Counted from the first letter of the stretch, positions 46,501 to 56,938 are shown. The stretch: DNA of 64,000 bases from Serripes groenlandicus (GCA_031761405.1 JASEVX010000010.1:33971322-34035321), one strand, 5' to 3'. Numbers and translations: made by a program. The notes: generated from the letters alone by a model not told the origin.

Positions 46501-49500
46501 GCAGGGTGTCTATGTTATGTGCCTGGTTTTAGCCAATCACTAGCTCTATCCCTGTCACGTGATTGGGTTACGCTCTGAGTCGTGCCTCGGTCACGTGACG
46601 GGGCCTGCAGAATGTAGGTAATATGACTGGCGTCAGCCTATCACTGGCTATATCTCCCTCATGTGTGTTGATAATAATAGATACTGTATCCGGTGACAGG
46701 AATTTTGTTTTTCAACCTCCACCTCCCCTTCCACATCCTAATTTGGTGTTGTAAATTATTTGTTATGTTTACTATCTATGTATGTTAATTTCTATTTCAT
46801 TTTCATTTCTGTGGCGGTTGTTTCGACCAGACAAAAACGTTTAATATTCATATCAGTTTATTATGAATTTTATTAAATTTAAGGCATTTTTATTCTAAAA
46901 TGCTCAATTTCAACTTCAAACACATTTTACGTTTTCTCATTTTCCCATACTAGTCCGGTTACAGGCACCCTGTCAAAAGATATTGAAATGTAAAAGATGG
47001 ATCAAGGGTAATTTGTTCATTAGTATCTACTGGGGACAATGAAACATAATTGGCGACTATACGGTCAACATCCGTTATATTCGTTTCGATCGCAATAGTC
47101 TGGTTAAATCGTTTTGCAATTGAACCCGACTTAAAACCGAACTGAATGAGTTAACTCAGACGAATATGTTTTTTTTATCTTTTCTGAAATGTGAGGCCAG
47201 AACAGCCTTAAGGCATTTGCATTCTCAAATCAGTCAGCCCAACTGCCAACCTTGGCTGGCTCTCCACATTGCGCCAAGTAATCACAGAAAGTCTTTAGTC
47301 TTTTTTCTTCTTCAAGCATTAACCATTAGGATCTTAAGCATGGTGATACGCTGGCTGTTTTTTTTCACAACCGTAATCAAAACGCTACAAAGGGCTGTCA
47401 CAGAGCAAGCACGACTCATATTTGTTTCGGTTCCGCGAGGTCTAACGGGAAATCTAATGTTCGTACTCTGGTCTTACAAAAGTGTAAATACCGAAAAGCG
47501 GTTTCACACTAGTGCAATTTGATTGTCATTGCTATCAATGGTATTTTTTTAAAATGTTTATTGTCCATCTTGAAACATGATTGTTGCCCATAATAAAAAG
47601 AAAATCCTACATGCCCTGACGCTCTCACCAACAAAATCGTCATTTTTTTAGTAGAAAACCTGTTGTTGATTTTTTCTTTCACATTTCAACATGTTGTATA
47701 TTAACTGCTTATGACATCATAGGAATTTTAAGTCACATGATTACATTCCGTGAAGTTTTCTGGACTATAGAAAACATGGAATAAATTAAGGACCAAAATT
47801 CTAAAAAATGTTTTTGTTTTATTGGCCTGTATGTTTGTGGTGGTTTTAAATTTAACATATACTATTTTTAAACTTCTAAATCTTATACTGTGTTACAAAA
47901 AATAAGGATGTTATTATAAGGATTAAAAAAATAACAAAGAAATGGGTTATTTTGGAAAATATGATTAAATTGTGCCAATAAGAAAATTTAACAAATTGAT
48001 TCTGAAAATATCGTGTAATAAGTTCATAGTTTGGAACAGTTAATAAATTAACATTTCAATTAAATATAACTGTTTTACTGACAATTTTTTTATAAGATCT
48101 CTGAATCTTGTAAAGACTTGATACAACAGGACTACCATACTAATGGTTTTGTAATTACACCGGTGAGTGATTGCGTCCCTTGAAAGTTAATTTCAAAATG
48201 GATGCGGATGGACTCGATATTTGGAACTTTGCACAGAAGTGAATGATTCTTGTGTGTAAGTTAATTAGCAAGGACATATGAAGGAACACGTGACACTGGA
48301 TATAATTTACAGTTAAGTTTGCTTTATTATTTTTTTTCCAAAAAAAACGTAAGTACACCGATAATAGGGAGTCCCATCCTACGTTAGTTGTCATATCGTT
48401 TTGACTTAAAACGCTTTACCTTTCGTTCCGGTTAAGTGTTTCTAGTAATTCACCATTAACCGGAGATTTAAACCTGATACGGACTACTGCTAACTTCTTG
48501 ACGACAGTTAAACTTACAGACTTTTTTGGAAATGAGAAAACGATAAAAATGAATGGAATCACATTTTCCGGCGGTCTTCTCGAACCACATTCAATACTAT
48601 AATTTTGGTCTAAACTGACTCACTCTAAAAATAGCATACGGGGTTAATGGTTTTTATCAGCGTGTCTTGCACCAAACTATTGCCCTTTTTACCCATTGAA
48701 TCATTACATATGCTTTACCTTTTCCGAATGATTTCAAAACGTTTAAAAACTTAAATTTATATTGATTTCAAAACCGACTTTTTACATTCCATATATTCCA
48801 ACCTCAACTTCTCGGAAAAGACTGACTGATATTACACACAACCTGTTATTATGTTAAATGTGTATATGTTTATTGACTATAAGTATGTACTATTTAATGC
48901 TAAATAAAAATATGTTATGTTATGTATTAATAGATTGAGTACTCTGAATGCATCAGTTGGTTCAGTACAGTGAATAAATAGGAAGACACTGTACTGTCTT
49001 GAATGTTCCATTCAATTCAATTCATTTGAATGTTCCTGGTATCACTTCCGTAATGTTATTGGGTGATATCATTTTTAAAAATGTATTAAGTGGACCAACT
49101 GATATATTCGGAGCTGGGTTCAATTAATTGTAACAAGACCAAAGAGAATTTATGATCTTGCAAATATTTCATTTTGGTCTAATGCATAATTACTTTTCTG
49201 TCATGGTGAGGATTTTGTTTAGATACATATGTCTATATGCACTTCTGCATCGCCTGTTCACCAATGACATTCTGCTTTTAGTACTTTCAGAACTTTGATC
49301 TCCAAATTGTATTAATATATTGTCATTCATATATGTTAACTATAATTGATCTAGTTTCCCCAACTTAGATACATATAAGTATCTAACTTGGCTAAACTAG
49401 ATTCATTATTTAAGGATCATTTATTTAAAAACATGCATCAACCTACTAAATGTATTTACTTTGAAAACGATCAATTGAATGATAATTATTTTAATTACAA

Positions 49501-51067
49501 TGTGTGTTAGTTATGTATACTATGCACAATGTTTTGTAAATAACTTATGTCTGCTCTGTTCTATAAACAGATAAAAGAGGTTGCTGTGAAGATTCTCAAG
49601 TTCGTGACCTGTTTTGACAACATATGAGGCATTGCATGATACAATGTACACATTGGCCATTGTGAACAAACAGTATAGATACAGATAAGCCTGTGTATCC
49701 GCACAGTTTGGTCAAGATCTACACTCTTCACTGATAACTTACACTATATTATTAGAAGAGTACGTTGACGTGTTTAGATTCTGATAAGACTGAGCTGGTG
49801 GATAAGATGATCGGAACCTAAATTGTCCAGAAATGCCAATTTGTACTTTTTCTCATACACTGGTCCATTTTGTATCATGATACGAGAATTCGATCCCTGA
49901 ATTGCAGACTACACATCTGATTCATGTAAACACTAAAATATCACACAAAGATAGCCATCAAGATGAGGCGTTGGCTTAACAACAGGTGACATTTTAACAA
50001 AGACATCAAAATGAGAAATGTCTTCTTTTCCCACAATGCTTTCAAATATGTACCTTCTAACGGAGTAATGTATATTATTTACACATAACTCTAAACTTAA
50101 CCGCAACTAATTCCATATACCGAGAAGGTAGAAAACAAGCGGTCATTTTATGTTCAAAACTGAATATCGGGATGAAAGGCCTAACGATACGAAATACATC
50201 CGCGACTGAGGTGGTATAGACTAAAATAGGCCGTAAGAAAACATCCATGACTGAGATGGTCAATACTAAAATAGTCCGTAAGAATACATCCACGACTGAG
50301 ATGGTATAGACTAAAATAGTCCGTATGAATATATTCGCAACTGAGATGGTTTGGACTAAAATAGGCCGTAAGAATACATTCACGACTGAGATGGTCTAGA
50401 TTAAAATAGGCCGTAAGAATATATCCGCGACTGAGATGGTCTAGACTAAAATAGGCCGTAGGAATATATCTGCGACTGATGTGGTCTAGAAAAAAATAGG
50501 CCTTACGAATACATTCGCGACTGAGATGGTCTAGTCTAAAAAAACGTAAGAATATATCCGCGACTGAGATGGTCTAGACTAAAATAGGCCTTAATAATAT
50601 ATCTGCGACTGAGATGGTCTAGACTTGACTTGGCCGTAAGAACACATCCGCGACTGAGATAGGCTAGACTTAAATAGGCCGTAAGAATACATCCGCGACT
50701 GAGATGGTCTGGACTAAGACAATCCTGTTTTGTCTTGAAACGTTTGTGTGTATCTAGCTGAATATGTGAATAAAAGCTAGAAATGTGAATGTGAATATAT
50801 GAATTGAATATGTGATTAGTTTACATGCCATGTGCATGGGAACACGGATTAAAGTGTTACAAATGAGAGCTGGAATTTGGTAACTCACATTGAAATAAAG
50901 AAGTAATTCTTATGGTAATGGTTAAAGCACATACCAGAAAAAACATGAAGTAACGTATCGGGAATAGTTGCCATCAAGTTCGTGGTGTTTCCTGAAGCCG
51001 CGCTGTCCCTTCTTGATCTTCCCAGGGTTATTAGCTCATCAGCTTTGATAATTACAAGAACTCCCAG
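31246..51067 (-). CDS. STRA6/RBPR2-like membrane receptor, copy B, 3' part (seven exons)
   Basis: Joined in - order: 51067-50935, 45421-45264, 43289-43241, 40711-40594, 34049-33915, 33602-33439 and 31544-31246. Total 1056 bp, 351 codons plus TAG, no internal stop, all phases consistent. The six downstream exons match copy A in length except the last. The product should be a plasma membrane receptor for retinol-binding protein or a similar carrier. Helices lie in exons 2, 3-4, 4-5 and 6 of this list. Changes from copy A are mostly conservative, which argues for selection on both. The N-terminal half was not found in 51068-64000. The gene shares a tail-to-tail arrangement with copy A across the spacer. 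Confidence 0.82.
31640..31810 (+). mobile_element. Small MITE-like repeat, right-arm copy
   Basis: AAAAGAGTTGAAAATAATGA, a GCTGATCATGAGGAATATCT core, GCCACAATGTT and GCGTCAGAATGCGTCTGCAA mark this family, also seen at 14440-14650, 32440-32620, 60215-60410 and 61505-61725. Confidence 0.55.
32440..32620 (+). mobile_element. Small MITE-like repeat, second right-arm copy
   Basis: Same family as 31640-31810 (GAGTTGAGAATATTGAGGCA, then TTTTCAAAAGTCGTCTGCTG). Its left-arm counterpart lies inverted near 13680-13800. Confidence 0.5.
33125..33410 (+). mobile_element. tRNA-derived SINE, right-arm copy
   Basis: The A-box-like GATAGTTCAGTCGGTAGCG at about 33128 and the B-box-like GGATACGAACCCCGG at about 33191 are followed by the family body (TCATTCTTTCCGATGATTTA) and a tail ending CTAACGGCGTTAAA. 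Orthologous to 12815-13045. Confidence 0.8.
33439..33602 (-). CDS. Copy B exon: transmembrane helix (matches copy A exon 5)
   Basis: The acceptor CTGTTTTCAG is above 33602; the donor is GTTTGT below 33439. Encodes NCYHNLSYFLFFFYIILGLI through LARLDRCSLCKGFEAWDR; only a few residues differ from copy A. Confidence 0.83.
33915..34049 (-). CDS. Copy B exon: cytoplasmic loop (matches copy A exon 4)
   Basis: The acceptor TTTTTACACAG is above 34049; the donor is GTAAGT below 33915. Encodes PPILVFLIQKTIKKAFCKWR and EETVKRVLALKN. The intron to the next exon is 312 bp, against 2.66 kb in copy A where a LINE is inserted. Confidence 0.82.
34465..34486. repeat. AT-rich dinucleotide run
   Basis: A short TATATATATATATC run that matches an AT run near 9403-9415 in the left arm. 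Confidence 0.7.
34691..39988 (+). repeat. 47-bp satellite, about 110 units, in copy B intron
   Basis: The unit has ACAGTACAGACTAGATAGTG, then AGACTGGTATGGTTGATATA and TAGGCGG, repeating every 47 bp. Variants (AAATAGTG, GGGGACAG, GCGAACAG) form blocks. A stretch of about 1.12 kb recurs: the marker TACAGAGTAG is at 35451 and 36575, and the surrounding variant order is the same apart from one extra unit, so a block duplication is layered on the basic array. The left arm has one unit (7366-7425) at the same site. Confidence 0.95.
39990..40270 (-). mobile_element. tRNA-derived SINE next to the satellite
   Basis: The tail (GTTAAACGCCGTTTCAACGG, on +) is at the low end, and the head with GTGGTTCGAACC at about 40199 at the high end. 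Orthologous to 7078-7365. The satellite begins directly at its tail. Confidence 0.78.
40594..40711 (-). CDS. Copy B exon: transmembrane segment (matches copy A exon 3)
   Basis: The acceptor CCATTTACAG is above 40711; the donor is GTAAGTG below 40594. Encodes YIIVLLSMTTVGFLLACFIV, then LPLTDQLPMSLLIYVLNL. Differences from copy A (FIIFFLAMTIVGVLLAFCIV) keep the hydrophobic character. Confidence 0.83.
41555..43234 (-). repeat. Exon-derived ~70-bp minisatellite, right arm, about 24 units
   Basis: Read on -, each unit has the acceptor-like CTTACAGTCTGTACTATGCC followed by GGGTCACAGATT and the donor-like AGGGTGAGTAT. The period is 70 bp (for example 42981 and 43051). It adjoins coding exon 43241-43289, whose sequence it repeats in degraded form; CTATAG replaces CTATGG in most units. 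It is longer than the left-arm array (4540-5665), so copy number changed after duplication. Confidence 0.86.
43241..43289 (-). CDS. Copy B exon (49 bp) next to its own minisatellite
   Basis: The acceptor TATTATTACAG is above 43289; the donor is GTGAGT below 43241. Encodes SDSLDYAGSHIAYILW plus one base, one residue different from copy A. Confidence 0.82.
44035..44230 (+). mobile_element. tRNA-derived SINE, right-arm copy
   Basis: The head region has CCCAGTTGATAGCGACGCGG, the body GAGAGATTGTTGTATGAAAT, and the tail GATATGACTGAAAGTAGTTA. Orthologous to 3607-3790. The frame 44219-44491 starting in its tail is not supported as a gene. Confidence 0.68.
45264..45421 (-). CDS. Copy B exon: transmembrane helix and basic loop (matches copy A exon 1)
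   Basis: The acceptor TTTTCCTTTTCAG is above 45421 and the GTCAGT donor below 45264. Encodes VAMIISFVLASLLTVYFISR and ends NRDAHVIL. The entry phase needs one base from the previous exon, which exon 50935-51067 supplies. Confidence 0.82.
46384..47042. other. Right-arm-specific insert with repeated CACGTG motifs
   Basis: The flanks match left-arm positions about 1080-1090, which are contiguous there, so about 0.65 kb is extra. Within it GTCACGTGA occurs at about 46487, 46555 and 46591, inside an imperfect ~100-bp duplication that also shares GCCTGCAG and CTAGCTCTATCCCT/CTGGCTATATCTCCCT. No gene or terminal repeats were identified. Confidence 0.6.
47572..50180. other. Right flank of the duplication; copy B intron, no gene seen
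   Basis: AT-rich sequence with no supported coding region. If exon 50935-51067 belongs to copy B, this lies in the intron before exon 45264-45421. The only structured element is the hairpin at 49349-49402. Confidence 0.55.
49349..49402. repeat. 54-bp imperfect hairpin
   Basis: ATCTAGTTTCCCCAACTTAG pairs with CTAACTTGGCTAAACTAGAT around a small AT-rich loop. Confidence 0.7.
50185..50722 (+). repeat. 45-bp tandem array, about 12 units
   Basis: The unit, CGCGACTGAGATGGTCTAGA then CTAAAATAGGCCGTAAGAAT, repeats every 45 bp. As 45 is a multiple of 3, the - strand frame 50075-50383 shows a repeated peptide (VFLRTILVYTISV-like), a by-product of the array and not a recognised protein. It lies about 210 bp downstream of the copy B exon at 50935-51067, in the following intron. 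Confidence 0.9.
50935..51067 (-). CDS. Copy B upstream exon, outside the duplicated arm
   Basis: The acceptor TTTATTATTTCAG is above 51067 and the donor GTATGTG below 50935. The 133-bp frame starts LGVLVIIKADELITLGRSRR and ends MATIPDTLLHVFS plus one base. It exits in phase 1, exactly what the TTTTCAG acceptor at 45421 needs, giving HVFS-VAMIISF. The GC content is above its surroundings. Identity with the STRA6 family is inferred from position, strand and phase rather than from a motif I am sure of. The stretch is mostly hydrophilic, a probable loop. Confidence 0.6.
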
Positions 51068-53058
51068 CTGAAATAATAAAAGTTGGCATCAATTGCTTTC
51101 CTATTACGCACAACCATCGGAAACATCAGCAAAAGAGCTTCGATATTTTATATGAAACAGCCATCTTGAAGTTATATGGACACAAATGTTTTAATAAATG
51201 TTGCTTTTTTTCTGGTGCATTGCCGTTTTGACAGTTATGTAAACACTCTCGGTCGAGGTGAGAATGATTAATCTCTGGTCAGTTACGTGTTGCAAATTGA
51301 AAAGAACATAAGGTGAAACATAACTGTGTATATATTTTATCTATTTTTCCGAGTACTCGGTTACAACCGATTAATCGAATTACATACGGATAAGTGTTGA
51401 CATCACTAATTAATATTAATTAATTGTTTTCCGGGTAACAAAGACATTTTTGTCGCATACTTCAAATGGTGCTAATTGAAGAAAATGTTTGTTTAAATTT
51501 ACTTATTCTCCATATTCTCTCAGAACGAAGCTGAATGTGATCTAATTAATAACCATTGAAACACAATATGTAAGTCGTAAACTAGGTGTCCCTACTCCAC
51601 TTAAATCGCATATTTGCTTATATTTACAATTAAATCGAAAGCATGAAAACCTTAATGAAATCACAGGCGCCCGAGCTTCCATTTGAGAACAAATGCGGAA
51701 AAACACAAAATACCTCGTTAAGATTCTACAAATAGTCTCCCTGTATTGTCCATATGCTGTAATAATGATGGTAATGTTAATTTTGGGGATCCCTCCTGTG
51801 TTACTATAAATAGCCTCTATATACGGTTCATATAGTATAATAATAATGACTTAATAATTATTTCCATAGGGAGAGTCTATTTAAAGTAACACGGTATTGT
51901 GTGGGATTCTCATACGATAACATTACGGTCGTTGTTATTATTGTTATCATAGCATGAGATATAAAGAAACTATGTGTAGTAGGTTAACTAGGTATTGTAT
52001 TTAGGTTTTTTATTTTTTCTGAAAAGAAAACTTGTAGGCCTGTGATGAAACATTGTCTTATAACCAAAACGTATTTCAGGACAAGTAATTACTCGACTTT
52101 ATTATCATTACACTGGTGGGTCTAAAATTATATGTAGTGCTTTAACATGTAGTCTACATATAAATGTAGTAGTATTAACTGATATACACATATATCTGCA
52201 GTGTTAATACAGGTTTAGATCATATAATTGCAGTTGTTTTACAATTTAGCATTACAAACGGTGAAACAAAATGACACATATACATGACAGAATATAGAAC
52301 AACCCTCTTTGTAATGTTGTTTACAAACAAGATAATAAATATATAGATCTATGAGTAGACAAATATTGATCAATATTGATTTTTATTTTAAATTTAATTT
52401 TTGAGCTTAGGATGGTTAAAATAGCCAAAGATATAATTAACCGGATTCTATAAGTGTTACTGTTTAATTTAAGTCCCCCTTTTACCTCCCTTTGTATACT
52501 CTAATGGACATTTGATTGGAAGATTTTCCCTTTGTAGACTTTAACGGAAGATTTTAACACGAGAATCTAGTAAAGCGTGTTTCAACGGCCTTAAAACGTT
52601 ATTTCTATCTATTCTTCGTGCAAGTTGATATGGTTTACGTTGAAGTGGTGTTATGATGATGGATTAAATTGTGCATATTTAGTTTCTTGTTATTGTTTTT
52701 CTGTTATATTTGGAAATTCAACGGTGTATACCATAGTGAACGGTTATTCGGATATTCTATATCGGACAGCAATTCATTTGAGCAATGAATGAACAGCTTT
52801 AAAGGAATTGTCAGATAAGTGATTTATTGTACTTTGAATACACCTAATCTTAATTTTGTAACTAATAATTAGCTTTAATTCATTTAAAATTTAATGATTT
52901 TTAACTCTTTGTTTTGGCTTTTTTGTTGTGTTTATTTTTTAGTAAATCATTGTATTACACTTGTTTAATGTATCTATGTAATAACAGGTTTTGTCCAATA
53001 CATATGTAATTATTGGTTATTTTTATGTTTATAATTGATAACCTGATTCTTTGTGAGA
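51068..53058. other. No gene recognised; contains a small inverted-repeat element
   Basis: AT-rich. Within it, 51790-51912 forms an imperfect inverted repeat: CTGTGTTACTATAAATAGCC against the complement of AGTCTATTTAAAGTAACACG. A related half-unit lies just before it (about 51725-51770). Further upstream exons of copy B were looked for on - and not found. Confidence 0.5.
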
Positions 53059-53059
53059 T

Positions 53060-54815
53060 TATTATTTATGTTCAATTAAAATAATGAGAATAACAGAGGT
53101 GATAGGTTTTCACCTTGCCTAACACCAGAAGTGCATGGAAAGAAACTGGATACACCGGTAGTAGTGACTATTCTTGACTTGATATCTTCATACATTTTCT
53201 TGATCAGATTGAAACATTTTCCATTAATATCATATTTTAACAATTTTGACCATAATTCTTGTCGCCATACCGTATCAAATGCTTGCTTAAAATCAATAAA
53301 TGCACAGTATAACTTACGTTTGCTTGCTTTAAGCATATCAACAAGGCACTGTATAACAAATAGATTATCAGTAGTAGAATGATCCTTTCTAAATCCCGCT
53401 TGACAGTTATTAATTATATTGTTAACTTCTACAAATTTGTTTAATCTTGTGTTTATAATGCTGGTAAATAATTTGCCCAAACAACTTAGTAGTGTTATAG
53501 GCCTGTAATTTTCTGGTTCTTTTTTGTCTCCCTTTTGTTTATAAATCGGAATAATGTTTCCGCTGGTCCAACTTTGGGGGATGATTGCGAAATCAAAGAT
53601 TACGTTGAATAACTGTTCATATATTGGCAGCATTTCCTCAACTGTATGTTTGATGTGTTCATTTAAAATATTGTCCATACCCGGGCTTTTGTTATTGTTA
53701 AATGTTTTTACTGCATTCAATAGTTCTTCTTTAATGATTCTAACGTTTATTTCTTCGTTAATTGTTTGAATACTGTTTCCATTTAGTTCAATCTTTTCAT
53801 TTTCATTTCCTTTTGTATTTACATTTTTAAAGAAATCATAAAGTTTGTCTAGTGGAGCTGTTTCCATTTTCTTTTTATCCACTGAATTAATGATTTTCCA
53901 GAATGCTCTCGCGTTTTTTGTTTTGCATTGTCTTAGGTTGTTAATTTTTTGCTTCTAGCCTTATTTATATTTTTACTTAGTGTACATTTATATTCTTTAC
54001 TTATAGTTTTTAATATCATTTTATTATAATTTGATTTGTCTTTATTATATTATTTTCTTGCATACTGATATATATTTCTGACAATTCTACACTCAGCATT
54101 AAACCACTCTTTGCTTTTTCTTGGGTTGGTATTTTTGTTCCATGTTTTTGTAAATCCAAATGATTTCTCACAACTTTTTTCAAAAACATTACCTATATCA
54201 GTTATAACTTCATCAATATCATTTTGTGTTGGTATTTCATTCATGGCAATTTCTGACAATTTATTTTTGATTTGTAAGATAAAATGTTTGTCAATATTTT
54301 CTTGGAATTTAACACGCTGCTATTATTTCCAAAATAATAACTTTTTTGTACTAGCTTGGGTTTGATTGTTCGACCCATTTTTGTAGTTACACGTAATGTT
54401 TAATGTAAGTGATACTGGACAGTGAGCGTCAGAGTAAAGATTACAAAAATCATTTACAGTTAGTGTTTCTAGATACTTAAAACAGCCTATGTTTAAAATG
54501 AAATAATCTACCACACTTTTGCCTTTGCAAGTAGGTAAGCACATATAAGGGTATGGTTCTAGTCTACCATTTAGTATAACGAGATCATTACTCTTGCTAA
54601 GTTCTATAAGCATTTTGCCGTATTAATTTATAACAGCATCTGAGGATTTCCTCTCTAAAGGTAATTTGTGCCTGTCAAGAGCTTCAAATATTGTATTGCT
54701 TTCTTCCACTAAATCATCATTTCCATTTAGGTCAGATAAAAACTTATCTAACATAACATAATCATTTGCTGTACCAACTCTTGAGTTAAAGTCACCAAAT
54801 AATAAGATATGTAAC
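53060..54815 (-). mobile_element. LINE fragment with endonuclease end and RT
   Basis: From high to low: FGDFNSRVG (about 54770, the GDFNSR endonuclease motif), LEPYPYMCLPTCKGKSVVDY (about 54540), a linker with SKEWFNAECRIVRNIYQYAR (about 54060-54110), then a 268-codon RT frame (53076-53882). The RT shows NNKSPGMDNI, SWTSGNIIPIYKQKG, NYRPITLLS, QAGFRKDHSTTDN, motif A FIDFKQAFD and GVRQGENLSPLLFSLF. It stops there; the YADD box and C-terminus are absent. Both ends are therefore lost, unlike simple 5' truncation. Two stops lie in the linker and endonuclease. Probably CR1/L2-like. Confidence 0.85.
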
Positions 54816-55830
54816 TGTAAGTGTTAATACCCGATATGTTCATATGCCTGTAGGGGTTAATACCTGATATGCATATACAACTGATGTTTACATATCGCTA
54901 AAGGTGTTAATAACTGAAACGTATATAAATCAATCGACGCTGATATAGGGAAGATGTTGACGGCGGTTAAAGGCAAACTTATGAAAAACATTATTTATAT
55001 TTCGCCGGCAGGAACTTTGTAAATATGTATGTATGTTTTTGTTTCTCTGTTGTGTATATAACATGTATCCTCATGGGCTTGAAGCTTAAAGGAATTTGAA
55101 TGAATAAACTTATCAAACTGATCTGATATGCATATATAACAGATGTTTATAAATCGATAAAGGTGTTAATAACTGATGTTAACATATCGCTAAAGGAGTT
55201 AATATCTGATATGCATATATAACTGATGTTTACATATCGCTAAAGGTGTTAATACCCGATATGCATTTATAACTGATGTTAACATATCGTTAACGGTGTT
55301 ATTATCTGATATGCATATATAACTGATATTTACATATCGCTAAAGATGTTAATACCGATATGCATATATAACTGATGTTTACATATCGCTTAAGTTGTTA
55401 ATATCCGATATGCATCTATAACTGATGTTTACATATCGATAAAGGTGTTAATATCTGATATTCATATATAACTGATGTTTACATACTGCTAAAGGTGTTA
55501 ATAACCGATATGCATCTATAACTGATGTTTACATATCGATAAAAGTGTTAATATCTAATATGCATATATAACCGATGTTTGCATATCGCTAAAGGTGTTA
55601 ATACCCAATATGAACATATGAATGTTGGCGTTAATACCTATTTTGCACATATAATTGAAGGTGTCAAAACATTATATTCACATATAACTGTAGGTGTTTA
55701 TACCCGAAATACACATATAACGGAAGCTGCTAACACAGTATATTCACATATAACTGTAAGTGTTTACACCTGATATGCACATTCACATGTAGGTGTTAGT
55801 ACATTATATGCACATATAACTTTAACTAGA
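54815..55830 (+). repeat. 50-bp tandem array with degenerate edge
   Basis: The unit GTTAATATCTGATATGCATA then TATAACTGATGTTTACATAT and CGCTAAAGGT repeats every 50 bp from about 55100 to 55610. A partial block (about 54815-54920) is separated by unrelated sequence, and 55610-55830 has a ~36-bp relative (CACATATAACTGTAGGTGTT). It abuts the 5' end of the LINE fragment. Confidence 0.85.
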
Positions 55831-55874
55831 GCTATCAATGAATGTGATTAATACCCTCGAACGTCGCTCTGATA

Positions 55875-56935
55875 AGAAATTCCATCCAGTAGATTTAGAA
55901 ATATTCCCCAGACAAGACAAATGTAAAAAAGCGCAATAACTTGGTTATAAGCTTTTAAAGAGGTATGGTTCTAATACAATGCACTCCGTCTCATTGTGCT
56001 TTACCATTTATTAAATTCAATCCCGTAGTTTTTAAGTTATTCTACAGACAAACAAATAAACAATTACAAAGGGTAATGACTCTGTAGTTAGCTAAACTAG
56101 AGTAATGGTTATTGTACACTGCATCTCATTGTGATCTTCCATAATGTGTAGTTTTATCAAATTCCATCTGGTATTTTAAAGTAATTCTGCGGAAAAGAAA
56201 AAGAAAGAAAGGACAATTACTCAGTAATGAGCTGAAATATAGCTATGGTTCTTGTACACTGCACTTCCTCTTATTTTGCTCTACCGTTGTATGTAGTAGT
56301 ATTACATTCCATCCTGTTGATTTAAAGTTATTCTTTGGACAAGAAAAATATAACAAAGGGCAATAACTCTGTAATTAGCTAAAATAGAGTTATGGTTCAT
56401 GTACACTGCACTACCTGTCATTGTGCTCAACCATTGTTTTAAGTTTTATTAAATTCCATCTCCTAGTTTGAAAGTTATTCTCCGGACAAGAAAACAGTAA
56501 GAAGGGCAATGATTGATTGATTGATTGATTAGGGCTTAACGACGTTTTCAAAAAAACTTCAGTCATATCACGGCGACCAGTTCACCATCTCATGCGTTTC
56601 CTGGTTTTCTCATACCAGTACACCACACAACATACTTTCAAAGCAACTAGCTGCTTTTCTACATTTATTGTTAAACAGCCCATTGGTAACAGAGGAATGA
56701 CGTATGTCACAGTGACTTTTTTACAAACGTCGGTAAGAATGTTGGCCGAGGTGGGATTCAAACTCACACCACCTGAATTGACAGCCCGCGTCGCTACCGA
56801 CTGAGCTATCGGGGCTGGGCAAAGGGCAATTAAAGTTATTCTCAGGATAAGAAAAAGGAAAGGGCAAGTAATTCTCATGACAAGAAAAAGTAACAAAAGG
56901 CAATAACTGTGTATTTAGGCAAAACAAATTATGGT
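55875..56935 (+). repeat. ~146-bp tandem repeat split by a SINE
   Basis: The unit starts TTATTCTCCGGACAAGAAAA, followed by GGGCAATAACTCTGTAATTA and TTGTACACTGCACT. Starts at about 56037, 56182, 56328 and 56475 give the ~146-bp period. The fifth unit is interrupted by the SINE at 56517-56816 and resumes at 56817. Confidence 0.85.
56517..56816 (-). mobile_element. tRNA-derived SINE, best-preserved copy
   Basis: Read on -, the head GCCCCGATAGCTCAGTCGG (56816 downward) is an A-box-bearing tRNA-like start; the B-box-like GAGTTTGAATCCC follows about 45 bp later. The body is about 220 bp and the 3' end GTCGTTAAGCCCTAATC runs into an (AATC)n tail at 56511-56530. This copy defines the family for the diverged copies in both arms. 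An internal RNA polymerase III promoter is expected from the A and B boxes. Confidence 0.85.
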
Positions 56936-56938
56936 CCT

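Larger units (their letters stand above)
30085..47571. repeat. Right arm of the large inverted duplication
   Basis: Reverse-complement counterpart of 543-17031 with the same exon order. Compared with the left arm it has gained the 47-bp satellite (34691-39988), a longer exon-derived array (41555-43234) and the insert 46384-47042. It lacks the left-arm LINE, the two hairpin MITEs and the 1.8-kb segment. The outer boundary is near 47571, just after TTTATTGTCCATCT, where left-arm similarity stops. Confidence 0.9.

Noticed and set aside
50075..50383. Repeat protein of 102 codons on the minus strand
   Set aside because: The 45-bp tandem repeat is a multiple of three and produces a repeated peptide automatically; part of the frame lies outside the array without similarity to anything.
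53076..53882. Functional host gene with a long RT reading frame
   Set aside because: The RT lacks the YADD box and C-terminus and its upstream endonuclease and linker contain stops; it is a LINE fragment.
56740..56811. tRNA gene on the minus strand at the SINE head
   Set aside because: A and B boxes are present, but the sequence continues into the SINE body and other copies have the same head, so it is a tRNA-derived SINE and not a tRNA gene.
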